Program-made: the position numbers and the translations under genes
Shown: positions 52,512 to 61,625 of the stretch, in pieces
How the letters are laid out: every line of letters starts with the position of its first letter
Numbering within the stretch: position 1 is the first letter of the stretch
The notes under the pieces: generated by a model
What the model was told of the DNA's origin: nothing
Seen by the model: only the letters and a program-made list of their open reading frames with translations
The model's database searches: none
NCBI RefSeq assembly: GCF_017876495.1
Contig: NZ_JAGIOB010000001.1
Location: 3,472,001 to 3,536,000, forward strand
Reading direction: 5' to 3'
DNA length: 64,000 nt
Origin: Microlunatus capsulatus
GTDB lineage: Bacteria > Actinomycetota > Actinomycetes > Propionibacteriales > Propionibacteriaceae

Positions 52512-53311
52512 CCCTGGTCGGCGGGCGTCTCGGCGGCCGACGCCGTCGGCGCGGGCTCGGGGGTGCTGCTCGCGCTGGGCGCCGGGGACTCGGGGGTCGG
52601 CGCCGCCGAGGACGGCGCGGGCGTCGTCGGGGCCGGGGTGGCCGCGGGCGTGCTGCTCGGGGCGGGCGTCGGCTGCTCCGACGGCTCGGCGCTGGCGCTC
52701 GGCGTCGGGGACGGCGCCTCGTCCGAGGGCGACGCGGACGGGCTCGCGGCGGGCTGCGGGTCGCGGCGCTGCGGCTCGGCGACCTGGCTGATGGTGGTGC
52801 CCTCCCCGCCCGAGAGCGCGTTCCCGGTGGCGAGCTCGACCCCGGTGAGGACCGCCCCCGCCAGCGCGAAGGCCGCCACCGCGGCGACCAGGACGTTCGT
52901 CCAGGACAGCCGCGGGCGGCGGCCGACCGGCGCGCCGGCCTCCTGCACCGGCGCGCTGGGCTGCGCCGGCGCCGCGGCCGGCGTCGTCGGCTCGCGGTCC
53001 TCGACCGTCTCGACGGCCGCCGGCACCGCGGACCCGCCGACCCGGCCCTGGAAGACCGTCCGCACGTGGTGCTGGGTGGTCCGCAGGGAGGCGGAGTAGA
53101 CGCTGCTGGCCACGGCGGCGACGACGCTTGCCACCGCGGCGCCCACGACGGTGCCGGCCACGCTGAGCCGGGAGCCGAGGTAGGCGGCGGTCATGGCGGC
53201 CAGGGCCCCGGCCAGCACCTGCGTCGCCGACAGCTCGATCTTCGGCTTCGCCGGCTCCTCGGCGGCGTCACGGGGTGCGGGGTCCTGCGGGGGTCGGGTG
53301 TCGGTGCTCAA
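52508..53311 (-). CDS. Hypothetical membrane protein with Ser/Pro/Ala-rich tail
   Basis: A 267-residue protein. The N-terminal part is charged, then a glycine/alanine-rich segment (VLAGALAAMTAAYLGSRLSV and VVGAAVASVVAAVASSVYSA) may be one hairpin of helices. A single strong helix follows near residue 145 (VLVAAVAAFALAGAVLTGVE). The last 110 residues are almost wholly Pro, Ser, Ala, Thr and Glu, as in cell-wall-spanning linkers. Probably anchored with the tail outside. No known domain. Its start faces the bc1 genes. Confidence 0.75.
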   Translation of the reverse strand: MSTDTRPPQDPAPRDAAEEPAKPKIELSATQVLAGALAAMTAAYLGSRLSVAGTVVGAAVASVVAAVASSVYSASLRTTQHHVRTVFQGRVGGSAVPAAVETVEDREPTTPAAAPAQPSAPVQEAGAPVGRRPRLSWTNVLVAAVAAFALAGAVLTGVELATGNALSGGEGTTISQVAEPQRRDPQPAASPSASPSDEAPSPTPSASAEPSEQPTPAPSSTPAATPAPTTPAPSSAAPTPESPAPSASSTPEPAPTASAAETPADQG

Positions 53312-53484
53312 CTGTCCTCAGCTCGTCTCGGGCGCGGTGGCGTGCGGCCGCCTCGGGCGGCTCGCGTCCATCCCTGCCCAACGCGGCACGTCGGCCGATC
53401 GTTGTCGTCCCCGGCCAGAAGTGAGCAAACCCACAGCGGTCCGGATCACGGTGCGCGCTGAGGCGGGGGAGCCCCTGAGCACGA

Positions 53485-53517
53485 CAGCGCCCCCGGTCCG
53501 TGGGACCGGGGGCGCTG
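53485..53517 (-). terminator. Terminator hairpin after qcrB
   Basis: A perfect 15-bp stem, CAGCGCCCCCGGTCC (53485-53499) with 53503-53517, and a GTG loop, ten nt after the qcrB stop. It ends the qcrCAB unit. Confidence 0.78.
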
Positions 53518-53526
53518 CGTCTGGTG

Positions 53527-55281
53527 CTACTGGTGGGTGACGTTCTGCTGCGTCCCCGAGGTGATCGAGTGGTGGCCGTTGTCGTTCCCGTTGCCGTCGT
53601 GGCCGTCGGTCAGCGCGTGGTCGTCGTCGTGGCCGTGGTGCGCCGCCTCCTCCAGCTCGGCCCGCGTCGGCTTGCGCAGGTCGTCGATGAAGTAGAACCG
53701 GGTGGCCCGGCGACGGAGCTGCTCGATCCGCATCTCCTTCGCCTTGACGTCGCCGTCCTGGGCCGGGAGCAGCGCGGGGAGCTGCTTGTGCTGGGTGAGG
53801 GTGTAGGCCTCGCCCTCCGAGATCGGCGCGTGCCGCTCGGAGTAGGAGCCGGACGGGTCCCGCTCGATGATGCCGGTCTCGGCACCGTGCAGCAGCCGGT
53901 CCTGGTCGGCCCGCTGGAGGCCGATGCAGATCCGCTTGGTGATGAGGAAGGCGAGCACCGGGGCGACGAAGACCGCGACCCGCAGGAAGTAGGTCACCGC
54001 GTTGAGCGAGACCCGGAACTGGGTGGCGACCAGGTCGTTGCCACCGCCGATCCAGAGCATCCCGTAGCAGGTCATCGCGGCGACGCCGAAGGCCGTGCGC
54101 GTCGGGGCGTTGCGGGGGCGGTCGGCGATGTGGTGCTCCGACTTGTCCTTGGTGACCCACTGCTCGATGAAGGGGTAGACCGCCATCAGGCCGAAGAACA
54201 GGCCCATCAGGCCCAGGCCCGGGATGGCCACGTTCCAGGACCAGGTGGTCCCGCCGATGTGCCACTCCCAGTTCGGCATGATCCGGATGCCGCCCTCGAC
54301 GAAGCCCATGTACCAGTCGGGCTGCGAGCCGGCCGTGACCTCGGCGGGGTTGTAGGGCCCATAGGTCCACAGCGGGTTGATCTGCATCAGCCCGCCCATC
54401 AGGGTCAGGACGCCGAAGACGATGAAGAAGAAGCCACCGGCCTTGGCGGCGTACACCGGGAAGACCGGGTAGCCGACGACGTTGCCCTCGTTGCGGCCCG
54501 GGCCGGGGAACTGGGTGTGCTTGTGGTAGACGACCAGCGCCAGGTGCGCGGCGATCAGACCGAGGATGATCGCGGGCAGCAGCAGCACGTGGACGATGTA
54601 GAGCCGCGAGACGATCAGGCTGCCCGGGAACTCCCCGCCGAAGATGAAGAACTCGGCCCAGGTGCCGATGAGCGGGATGGAGCGGACCAGCCCGTCGACG
54701 AACCGGAGGCCGGTGCCCGAGAGCAGGTCGTCCGGCAGGGAGTAGCCGGCGAAGCCCTCGATGAGGCCCATCATCAGCATGGCGACGCCGATGACCCAGT
54801 TGATCTCGCGGGGCTTGCGGAACGCACCCGTGAAGAAGACGCGGAGGCTGTGCGCCAGCATCGCGGCGAGGAACAGCGCGGCCGCCCAGTGGTGCATCTG
54901 GCGGACCAGCAGACCGCCGCGGATGTCGAAGGAGATCGCCAGGGTGGAGGCGAACGACTCCGACATCTGCACGCCGCGGAGCAGCTGGTAGGTGCCCTCG
55001 TACTCGATCTCGGCCATCGACGGCTTGTACCAGAACGAGAGGAACGTGCCGGTGATGAGCAGGATGATGAAGGAGTAGAGCGCGATCTCCCCGAGCAGGA
55101 ACGACCAGTGGTCGGGGAAGACCTTGCGGATGAACGGGCGGCTCAGGGTCGCCAGACCCAGACGTTCGTCCGCCCACTTCGCCGGACCCGAGGCCGCCTT
55201 GAAGACGGGACCCAGCTCCTTCTGCGGGACGTGCGCCTCGACGGCCTTCTGGTCGTCGACGGTCGCGGCTGGCTTAGCCAT
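53527..55281 (-). CDS. qcrB: Cytochrome bc1 complex cytochrome b subunit
   Basis: A 584-residue membrane subunit that oxidises menaquinol and passes electrons to Rieske and cytochrome c1-type centres. Visible parts are LLVRQMHHWAAALFLAAMLA and LRVFFTGAFRKPREINW near helix B, MLMMGLIEGFAGYSLPDDLL, and the second histidine helix LYIVHVLLLPAIILGLIAAH. The PDWYMGFVEGGIRI loop replaces the usual PEWY motif of the quinol site, as in actinobacteria. The C-terminal 100 residues are cytoplasmic and end in a His/Asp-rich tract (AHHGHDDDHALTDGHDG and on). Six nt separate it from qcrA. Confidence 0.96.
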   Translation of the reverse strand: MAKPAATVDDQKAVEAHVPQKELGPVFKAASGPAKWADERLGLATLSRPFIRKVFPDHWSFLLGEIALYSFIILLITGTFLSFWYKPSMAEIEYEGTYQLLRGVQMSESFASTLAISFDIRGGLLVRQMHHWAAALFLAAMLAHSLRVFFTGAFRKPREINWVIGVAMLMMGLIEGFAGYSLPDDLLSGTGLRFVDGLVRSIPLIGTWAEFFIFGGEFPGSLIVSRLYIVHVLLLPAIILGLIAAHLALVVYHKHTQFPGPGRNEGNVVGYPVFPVYAAKAGGFFFIVFGVLTLMGGLMQINPLWTYGPYNPAEVTAGSQPDWYMGFVEGGIRIMPNWEWHIGGTTWSWNVAIPGLGLMGLFFGLMAVYPFIEQWVTKDKSEHHIADRPRNAPTRTAFGVAAMTCYGMLWIGGGNDLVATQFRVSLNAVTYFLRVAVFVAPVLAFLITKRICIGLQRADQDRLLHGAETGIIERDPSGSYSERHAPISEGEAYTLTQHKQLPALLPAQDGDVKAKEMRIEQLRRRATRFYFIDDLRKPTRAELEEAAHHGHDDDHALTDGHDGNGNDNGHHSITSGTQQNVTHQ

Positions 55282-55287
55282 CAGTGG

Positions 55288-56385
55288 TCATTCTCCCTTG
55301 TAGTCCCCGCGGGAGTCGCGCTCGAAGTAGCTCGGGCCGACCGGCACGGTGAATCCTTGACGCGCGACGAGGTAGCCCTCGGCGTCGGTGGTGATGGGCA
55401 GCTGCGGCAGCGCGCGCGCCGCCGGGCCGAAGACGACCAGGCCGGAGTCACCGAGGTCGAAGGTCGACTGGTGGCAGGGGCACAGGAGGTGGTGGGTCTG
55501 CTGCTCCCACAGGCTGATGGGGCAGCCCACGTGCGTGCAGATCTTGGAGTAGCAGAGGATCCCGCCGACCTGCCAGTCACGGCGCTCGTCGGGGATCTTG
55601 ATGTCGTTCGGGTCCATCCGGACGATGATGATCGAGGCCTTGGCCTTTTCGGTCAGGAACTCGGTGCCGTGCAGCTCCTGCAGGTTCTCCGGCTGCGCGT
55701 TCACCAGCTGGCCGATGACCATCTCGCTGGCCTTGATCGGCTCGTAGGTGACGTCGTGGACCAGCCGGATGCCCTGCTTCCAGATCGTCGACTCGATCGT
55801 GGCCGCCCGCACCCGCTTGGTGGGCCAGGGGCCCAGGTCGGCGAAGCTGACGATCAGCGGCAGGCCCAGAGCGGCGAGCGCGCCGCCGAGGCTGTAGCCC
55901 AGCACCTTGCGGCGGCGGATCCGCGACTCGTCGGTGCCGGCGTCCAGCTCGCGCAGGACGTACTCGACGTCCTCCTTCGTGGAGGCCGCGCCGTGGCGGT
56001 GGTCGACCATCTCGTGGTCGTCCATGATCTGGCGGCCCCACTGGACCGCCCCGACGCCGATGAGCATCAGGGCCATGCCGGCGGTGAGGCCGAGGCCGAG
56101 GTTCTTGGCGTTGGTGCCCAGGAAGGCGGCCTCGCGGGGGACCGCGAAGTAGATGACGACGAACGCGATCGCCAGCACCGGCACGAGGCCGAACATGGTG
56201 GCCACCTGCCGGGTGGCGCGGTCGAAGGCCTTCTCGTCGACGTCGGTCAGCCGGGGCAGGTGCTCCGGGAGGCCGGGGTCGGGGACGGGGTAGCGCTCCG
56301 CGTCGCGGACGGTCTCGAGCTCGGCGCGCTGCTGCGCCTCCGAGTCGACCTCGTGGCCGCCCTCACGGGGAATCAGGTCGCTCAC
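55288..56385 (-). CDS. qcrA: Rieske iron-sulfur subunit of bc1
   Basis: A 365-residue protein with three predicted N-terminal membrane helices (an actinobacterial feature) and a C-terminal 2Fe-2S domain. Cluster ligands lie in YSKICTHVGCPISLWEQQ and LLCPCHQSTFDLGDSG. GTG overlaps the qcrC stop. Accepts electrons from menaquinol at QcrB and passes them to QcrC. Confidence 0.95.
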   Translation of the reverse strand: MSDLIPREGGHEVDSEAQQRAELETVRDAERYPVPDPGLPEHLPRLTDVDEKAFDRATRQVATMFGLVPVLAIAFVVIYFAVPREAAFLGTNAKNLGLGLTAGMALMLIGVGAVQWGRQIMDDHEMVDHRHGAASTKEDVEYVLRELDAGTDESRIRRRKVLGYSLGGALAALGLPLIVSFADLGPWPTKRVRAATIESTIWKQGIRLVHDVTYEPIKASEMVIGQLVNAQPENLQELHGTEFLTEKAKASIIIVRMDPNDIKIPDERRDWQVGGILCYSKICTHVGCPISLWEQQTHHLLCPCHQSTFDLGDSGLVVFGPAARALPQLPITTDAEGYLVARQGFTVPVGPSYFERDSRGDYKGE

Positions 56386-57197
56386 TTCGCCTTCGTTCCC
56401 TTCGCTGCGATCCAGACGGCGATGGCCGACAGCCCGCCGATGCCGATGATCCAGGACCAGAGGCCCTCGCTCACCGGGCCGAGCCCGCCGAGGGTCAGAC
56501 CGCCCTGGCTGGGCTCCTCGTGCAGCGTGTTGAGGTAGGCGATGATCGCCCGCTTGTCCTCGGGCTTGAGCACGCCGTCGGAGAACACCGGCATCTGCTG
56601 CGGTCCGGTGATTAGCGCCTCGTAGATGTGCTGGTTGCTGACGCCGTAGAGCGAGGGGGCGTACTTGCCGCCCGGCAGCGCGCCGCCGGCGCCCTCGAAG
56701 TTGTGGCAGGCCGAGCAGTTGGTGCGGAAGAGCTCACCGCCGCGGGCGATGTCCTCCTCGCTGACGCCGGCCGGGTCGTACTGCGACGGGTCCGGGATCT
56801 CGGGGCCGGGGCCCAGCGTCGCGACGAAGGCGGCGAGCGCGGCCACCTCCTCGGGGGTGTACCGGTTCTGCTTCACGGGGGCCTGAGCCTCGGGGCGGGC
56901 CATCGGCATGCGGCCGGTCCCGACCTGGAACTCCACGGACGCGGCGCCGACGCCGGCCAGCGGCGGGCCCTGGATCTCCCCGCTGGCCTGGCCCTCGCCG
57001 TTCAGGCCGTGGCAGGAGGAGCAGCCGACGGCGAAGAGCGCGCGGCCCTCCTCCACCTGCTGGCTGGTGCCGGTGTCGGCTGAGGACTGGCCGGCGGGAG
57101 CCATCACCGTGTAGAGGGCGCCCATGACGAAGAGCCCCAGCACCAGCAGCAGCGCCTTGGCTGCCGGGTGCCGTCGTCGGGAGGACAGGAATCGCAC
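56382..57197 (-). CDS. qcrC: Diheme cytochrome c subunit of bc1
   Basis: A 271-residue membrane-anchored c-type cytochrome with two CxxCH sites, AVGCSSCHGLNGEG near residue 55 and RTNCSACHNFEGAGG near residue 155. It has a signal-anchor helix (AKALLLVLGLFVMGALYTVM) and a C-terminal helix (WIIGIGGLSAIAVWIAA). It replaces both cytochrome c1 and soluble cytochrome c in actinobacterial supercomplexes and delivers electrons to CuA of CtaC. GAGAGG is eight nt before the GTG. First gene of qcrCAB, 102 nt after the ctaE stop. Confidence 0.95.
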   Translation of the reverse strand: MRFLSSRRRHPAAKALLLVLGLFVMGALYTVMAPAGQSSADTGTSQQVEEGRALFAVGCSSCHGLNGEGQASGEIQGPPLAGVGAASVEFQVGTGRMPMARPEAQAPVKQNRYTPEEVAALAAFVATLGPGPEIPDPSQYDPAGVSEEDIARGGELFRTNCSACHNFEGAGGALPGGKYAPSLYGVSNQHIYEALITGPQQMPVFSDGVLKPEDKRAIIAYLNTLHEEPSQGGLTLGGLGPVSEGLWSWIIGIGGLSAIAVWIAAKGTKAK

Positions 57198-57299
57198 GTG
57201 AAGGTCCCTCTCAGGATGATCGCTCTTGCTCTGCGGGGCTTGTCAGGTATTCGGTTGTGGGATGCGTGGCGGATGCGGCGCGGGGTCCGCGGATCCGGG

Positions 57300-58010
57300 T
57301 CAGCGCAGCAGGTAGATCACGCCGAAGAGAGCGATCCAGACGACGTCGACGAAGTGCCAGTAGTAGGACACCACGACAGCGCTGACGGCCTGCTCGTGGG
57401 TGAACGTCCGGGCCAGGTAGGTGCGGCCCAGCAGGAGCACGAAGGCGATCAGGCCGCCCGTGACGTGCAGCCCGTGGAAGCCCGTGGCCAGGTAGAACAC
57501 CGAGCCGTAGACGTCGGAGGACAGGGTCAGGCCCTCCGAGATCAGCTCCGCGTACTCGAAGGTCTGGCCGCCGATGAAGAAGGCGCCCATGACGAAGGTG
57601 AGGATGTACCACTCGCGCAGGCCCCACTTGCCCAGCGCCAGCAGCCCGCCCGCGCGCGACACCTGGCCGCGCTCGGCGGCGAAGACGCCCATCTGGCAGG
57701 TGAAGGAGCTGGCCACCAGCACGCTCGTGTTGATGATGGCGAAGGGGACGTTGAGCATCTCGGTGCTCTGGTCCCACAGGCTCTCGAAGCCGCCACCCGC
57801 CGCCTGGGAGTTCGTCACGTTGCGGATCGTGAAGTACGCCGCGAACAGCGCCGCGAAGAACATCAGCTCCGAGGCGAGCCAGACGATGGTGCCGACGGCG
57901 ACCATGTCCGGGCGGCCGGGACGACCCCGCAGACGTGACTGGGGGATCCGGTGCAGGGCACCTTCCGGCTTGGTCATCGAGCCGGAGACGGCGTGCGTGT
58001 GAATGGCCAC
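57300..58010 (-). CDS. ctaE: Cytochrome c oxidase subunit III
   Basis: About 236 residues with seven predicted helices. [20 protein letters not shown] near residue 40, [18 protein letters not shown]-like [40 protein letters not shown] and [18 protein letters not shown] are family-typical. The start is uncertain. A TAATGT -10-like box at 58015-58020 (minus) overlaps the GTG at 58016, so I use the GTG at 58010; the internal ATG at 57977 is another option. Same strand as qcrCAB, but with a 102-nt gap. Confidence 0.92.
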   Translation of the reverse strand: MAIHTHAVSGSMTKPEGALHRIPQSRLRGRPGRPDMVAVGTIVWLASELMFFAALFAAYFTIRNVTNSQAAGGGFESLWDQSTEMLNVPFAIINTSVLVASSFTCQMGVFAAERGQVSRAGGLLALGKWGLREWYILTFVMGAFFIGGQTFEYAELISEGLTLSSDVYGSVFYLATGFHGLHVTGGLIAFVLLLGRTYLARTFTHEQAVSAVVVSYYWHFVDVVWIALFGVIYLLR

Positions 58011-58096
58011 GGGCACATTATTGCCTCACGACCCGCACCCGTCACCCTGGGGCGCGGCCCGGTCCGGACTGTGCGGGGCCCGCGGGCCCCGTCAGG

Positions 58097-58624
58097 TCAG
58101 ATGCCGCCGTAGGTGTCCAGGCGTGGACGCGCGCGGAAGGTGGAGACGAGGATCACCACGCCGGCGAGCGTCAGCGGCGCCCAGCCGGGTCCGACGCCGA
58201 CGACCGCACCGGCCGAGCGGAGCATGCCGAGGCCCACCAGCAGGGGGACGACGCCCAGCGCGAGCGCCCAGCCCGCGAGGTGCAGCGGCCACCAGAAGAA
58301 CTTGTTGACCTCGTCGGGCAGCAGGGCCCAGCAGACCAGCACGGCGACCACGGCGGCGACCTGGTGCATCGAGGCGCCGAGGTTGAACACGTTGAGCGCC
58401 AGCGGCAGCCGGTCCACCTGGGCCGCCGGCAGCCAGAGCGGGTCGATGCCGCGGACCAGGGTGGCGGCCGGGAAGAGGGTGAGCCGGGCGTCGACGGTCT
58501 GCACGGTGAAGTTGAGGTACTGCATCCGCAGGTAGGGGAGCAGGGCCCCGACGACGACGAGCACCACCGCGGCCGCGGCGGGGACGACGCGGTCGCGGCT
58601 CGGGGTCACGCCTCGCAGCTGCAC
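58097..58624 (-). CDS. Hypothetical four-helix membrane protein (175 aa)
   Basis: Four predicted helices: AAAAVVLVVVGALLPYLRMQ, MHQVAAVVAVLVCWALLPDE, WPLHLAGWALALGVVPLLVG and the last near VGPGWAPLTLAGVVILVSTF. The outer loop between the first two is about 50 residues long. It starts from a leaderless-type GTG (GATACT six nt upstream). No family recognised. It lies directly upstream of ctaE on the same strand, but I cannot say that it belongs to the oxidase. Confidence 0.7.
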   Translation of the reverse strand: MQLRGVTPSRDRVVPAAAAVVLVVVGALLPYLRMQYLNFTVQTVDARLTLFPAATLVRGIDPLWLPAAQVDRLPLALNVFNLGASMHQVAAVVAVLVCWALLPDEVNKFFWWPLHLAGWALALGVVPLLVGLGMLRSAGAVVGVGPGWAPLTLAGVVILVSTFRARPRLDTYGGI

Positions 58625-58630
58625 GGGACC

Positions 58631-58636
58631 AGTATC
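58631..58636 (-). promoter_or_regulatory. -10 box of a likely leaderless promoter
   Basis: GATACT on the minus strand, six nt before the GTG at 58624; no ribosome site. Confidence 0.4.
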
Positions 58637-58745
58637 GCGGCGGGCCGGACGGGCCGGGCCGACGCCCGTGGTGCGAGCCGGCCCCGGGGCCCCGGGGCGC
58701 TAGGCTCGTGCCCGCCGTCCGAGGAGAGTGGAGACGATCGACGCC

Positions 58746-59177
58746 ATGAGCAGCACCCCGCAGCCGTCCGCCGAGGTGGCCACCATCCTGCTCTACGCCT
58801 CCGACCGGCTGACCCGCGAGAACATCCGGCTGGCGCTGGGCCGCAAGGTCGCCCGCGACCTGCCGGTGCAGGTGCTCGAGGTCGCCACCCAGCCCGCGGT
58901 CATCACGGCCATGGACAAGGGCGGCATCGACCTCGCGATCCTCGACGGCGAGGCCGTGCCCGGCGGGATGGGCCTGTGCCGTCAGCTCAAGGACGAGGTC
59001 TTCCGCTGCCCGCCCGTGCTGGTGCTCACCGGGCGGCGCGACGACGCCTGGCTCGCGACCTGGTCGCGGGCCGACGGCGTCCTGGGCCACCCGGTCGACC
59101 CCGTGCGGCTGCCGGCCGTCGTGGCCGGCCTGCTGCGCTCCGCCGCGGCGTCCTCGGACGCCCCGGCCGCGGTCTGA
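58746..59177 (+). CDS. Receiver-like (response regulator) protein, atypical
   Basis: About 143 residues with a CheY-like fold: [20 protein letters not shown] at the start, the phosphoryl-type aspartate in [20 protein letters not shown] near residue 58, and [20 protein letters not shown]. The conserved lysine before proline is replaced (GHPVDPVRL rather than K-P), and only one acidic residue sits in the first loop. There is no output domain. It may sense without phosphorylation or be a pseudo-receiver. ATG at 58746. It lies two nt before trpD. Confidence 0.75.
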   Translation: MSSTPQPSAEVATILLYASDRLTRENIRLALGRKVARDLPVQVLEVATQPAVITAMDKGGIDLAILDGEAVPGGMGLCRQLKDEVFRCPPVLVLTGRRDDAWLATWSRADGVLGHPVDPVRLPAVVAGLLRSAAASSDAPAAV

Positions 59178-59178
59178 C

Positions 59179-60261
59179 GTGGCGGCGGCAGGAGGGGACG
59201 CCGGCCCCGGCGCGCCCCGGGTGACGGGCTGGCCCGACCTGCTCGGCGCTCTCGTCCAGGGCCGCGACCAGAGCCGGGCGTCCACGGCCTGGGCGATGGA
59301 GCAGATCCTCGGCGGCGCGGCGACGCCCGCGCAGATCGCCGCCTTCGTCGTGGCCCTGCGGGCCAAGGGCGAGACGGTGGAGGAGATCGCCGGGCTGGCC
59401 GACACCATGCTGGACTTCGCGACGCCCGTCGAGATCGGCGGCGCGGCCGTCGACGTCGTCGGCTCGGGCGGGGACCGCTCCAACACCGTCAACATCTCGA
59501 CGATGGCCGCGCTCGTCGCCGCCGGCGCGGGCGCCCGGGTGGTCAAGCACGGCAACCGCGCCGCATCGTCCGCGTGCGGCTCCGCCGACGTCCTCGAGGC
59601 GCTCGGGGTCGCCCTCGACCTGCCGCCCGAGGCCCAGCAGGAGGTGGCCGACCGCGCCGGCATCGTCTTCCTCTTCGCCCCGCACTACCACCCGGCGCTG
59701 CGGCACGCCGGGCCCGTGCGCCGCGAGCTCGGCATCCCCACGACGTTCAACTACCTGGGCCCGCTGACCAACCCGGCCCAGCCCGGCGCGCAGGCCGTCG
59801 GCGTCGCCGACGGGCGGATGGCGGCGCTGGTCGCCGGTGTCTTCGCCGCGCGCGGCCACCAGGGCCTGGTGGTGCACGGCGGCGACGGCCTCGACGAGCT
59901 GACGACCACGACGAGCTCGCGGGTGTGGGTGCACACCGGCGGTGCCGTCACGGAGACGGCGCTGGACCCCCGCGACCTGGGCCTGCCCCGGGCCGACCCG
60001 GACGACCTCACCGGCGGAGACCCCGCCCACAACGCGCAGGTGGTGCGCGACGTGCTGGCCGGGCGTCCCGGGCCGGTGCACGACGTCGTGGTGCTGAACG
60101 CGGCCGCGACGCTGGTCGCCTTCGCGGGCCCGGAGCCGGAACGGCTCACCGAGCAGCTCGCCGAGCAGCTGGCGGTGGCGGAGGACGCGATCGCCTCGGG
60201 CCGGGCCGCCGAGACGCTGGACCGGTGGGTCGACGTGACCCGCGCGCTCGCCCTCAGCTGA
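59179..60261 (+). CDS. trpD: Anthranilate phosphoribosyltransferase
   Basis: A 360-residue enzyme of tryptophan synthesis joining anthranilate and PRPP. The PRPP motif is [20 protein letters not shown] near residue 95. [20 protein letters not shown] and the later [20 protein letters not shown] and [19 protein letters not shown] are all typical. GTG start two nt after the receiver-like gene, so they share an operon. Its final eight nt overlap a convergent gene by TCAGCTGA. No other trp genes are here. Confidence 0.95.
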   Translation: MAAAGGDAGPGAPRVTGWPDLLGALVQGRDQSRASTAWAMEQILGGAATPAQIAAFVVALRAKGETVEEIAGLADTMLDFATPVEIGGAAVDVVGSGGDRSNTVNISTMAALVAAGAGARVVKHGNRAASSACGSADVLEALGVALDLPPEAQQEVADRAGIVFLFAPHYHPALRHAGPVRRELGIPTTFNYLGPLTNPAQPGAQAVGVADGRMAALVAGVFAARGHQGLVVHGGDGLDELTTTTSSRVWVHTGGAVTETALDPRDLGLPRADPDDLTGGDPAHNAQVVRDVLAGRPGPVHDVVVLNAAATLVAFAGPEPERLTEQLAEQLAVAEDAIASGRAAETLDRWVDVTRALALS

Positions 60262-61126
60262 CGGCGAGCGAGGCCAGCGCGGCCGCGGCCAGCCCGGCCA
60301 GCTGCGGGTCGGCGTCGTCGGGCACCGCCGTCGCCGCCAGCACCACCGAGCCGTCGTCCAGGCCGACGAGGACCGCCGTCAGGTCGTCGTAGCGGCTGGG
60401 CAGCCCGGCCACCCGGTAGTGCACCTGCGCGGTCACCCGCACCCCGGTGCGCCCGTCGACCGCGTGCTCGGCGACCCGGACGTCGGCGACGCGGGTGGTG
60501 GTGGTGGAGAAGAGCCGGCGACCGAGCTCGGCGGTCGCCGCGCGCGCCCGCTCCTCGAGGTCGCGGCCGGCCCCGACGTCGGGGTGCAGCCGGCCGAGCA
60601 GCACCGCGGCGGTCCAGGGGGCCGACCCGGTGGACCGGGTGTGCACCGGGGCCCAGGCCAGGAAGCAGGCGTCGAGCACCCCGGGCAGCCGGGCGGGGTC
60701 GGGACGGGTCCGGTAGGGGGCACCGGGCAGCGTCATCGAGACCGGCCCGACGCTCGCCAGCCCGGTGGCCTGGTCGAGCCGGCCGACGGCGGCGCTGCCG
60801 CCGGTGCTGTCCGCCGGTGCGGCGACGCCGGGCGAGCGGGCACCGCGCTGGACCCCGGGGCCGTCCCCCCAGATGGCCAGGCCGAGCCCCACGGTGGCGC
60901 TGAGGAACAGGGCGAGGCAGACGAGCAGGGCCACCACGGTCCGGAAGGGCGAGGCCCGGCGGCGGACGAGGTCGTCCTGCGGGCGGGCGGGGGAGTGCAG
61001 CCGCGGGCTGGGGGCGCGGGGCGACTCGCTGATGGCCTCGGTCCAGTCGCCGCCGTCCCACCACCGGTACAGGTCGGGCGTGCCGGCGGGGTCGGGGTAC
61101 CAGCCGGGCCGCGGGGCAGCGCTCAC
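60254..61126 (-). CDS. DUF2510-containing membrane protein
   Basis: A 290-residue protein. The N-terminal DUF2510 motif is [20 protein letters not shown]. One helix follows near residue 70 ([20 protein letters not shown]), then an outer domain of about 200 residues with no recognised family, one cysteine (DACFLAW) and several strands. DUF2510 is an actinobacterial N-terminal module of unknown role. The GTG has TAGGCT six nt upstream (61133-61138 as AGCCTA). Overlaps trpD at the end. Confidence 0.8.
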   Translation of the reverse strand: MSAAPRPGWYPDPAGTPDLYRWWDGGDWTEAISESPRAPSPRLHSPARPQDDLVRRRASPFRTVVALLVCLALFLSATVGLGLAIWGDGPGVQRGARSPGVAAPADSTGGSAAVGRLDQATGLASVGPVSMTLPGAPYRTRPDPARLPGVLDACFLAWAPVHTRSTGSAPWTAAVLLGRLHPDVGAGRDLEERARAATAELGRRLFSTTTTRVADVRVAEHAVDGRTGVRVTAQVHYRVAGLPSRYDDLTAVLVGLDDGSVVLAATAVPDDADPQLAGLAAAALASLAVS

Positions 61127-61192
61127 CGGGCGAGCCTAGCCGGGCCGCCCGCCCCCGGCCCCGGTCCTGACCGGCGGCTGGGGGGCCCGCGC

Positions 61193-61198
61193 CATACT
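61193..61198 (+). promoter_or_regulatory. -10 box of a likely leaderless promoter
   Basis: CATACT lies six nt before the GTG at 61205, without a ribosome site. Confidence 0.45.
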
Positions 61199-61204
61199 GC
61201 ACGG

Positions 61205-61621
61205 GTGATCTCGCGCGACCTGGCTGCCGCCCTCGCCCCGCTGCTGTCCTGGACCCCGCAGAACGGCGACCAGTTCTACATCCCGCGGGAGGAGATCGCC
61301 GAGTCCGTGTTCACCGTGAGCGACATGGTCGTGGAGCGGGTGCACCAGCAGGGCGAGACGCGCTTCCACTTCAACGGCACGACGGAGTGGGCGCTCGACT
61401 CGGTGGAGGCGGACGCGGTGGTCTGGCTGCCGCGCGAGGAGCAGCTCCGCGAGCTCGTCGGCTCGTGGTTCCTCTCCCTGGACGCCACGCCGGAGGGCTA
61501 CGTCGTCACCGTCAGCGGTCCGGGCCGGGCCCACCACACCGACGCGGAGCCGGTGGCGGCGGACGCCTACGGCCGTGCCCTGCTCTACGTGCTGACGGCC
61601 GCGGCCCCGGTGCCCGCCTGA
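61205..61621 (+). CDS. Conserved hypothetical protein (138 aa)
   Basis: An acidic soluble protein: ISRDLAAALAPLLSWTPQNG, DQFYIPREEIAESVFTVSDM, FHFNGTTEWALDSVEADAVV and WLPREEQLRELVGSWFLSLD. Its composition and even hydrophobic pattern suggest a compact enzyme-like or binding fold, but I recognise no family. Start GTG chosen by the -10 box; the longer frame reads through non-coding sequence. Convergent with the peptidase gene by a four-nt gap. Confidence 0.7.
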   Translation: MISRDLAAALAPLLSWTPQNGDQFYIPREEIAESVFTVSDMVVERVHQQGETRFHFNGTTEWALDSVEADAVVWLPREEQLRELVGSWFLSLDATPEGYVVTVSGPGRAHHTDAEPVAADAYGRALLYVLTAAAPVPA

Positions 61622-61625
61622 CGCC

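Noticed and set aside
53500-56538. A 1012-codon open frame on the plus strand
   Set aside because: It lies opposite qcrB and qcrA, is Val/Asp/Gly/Arg-biased, and has no recognisable domain.
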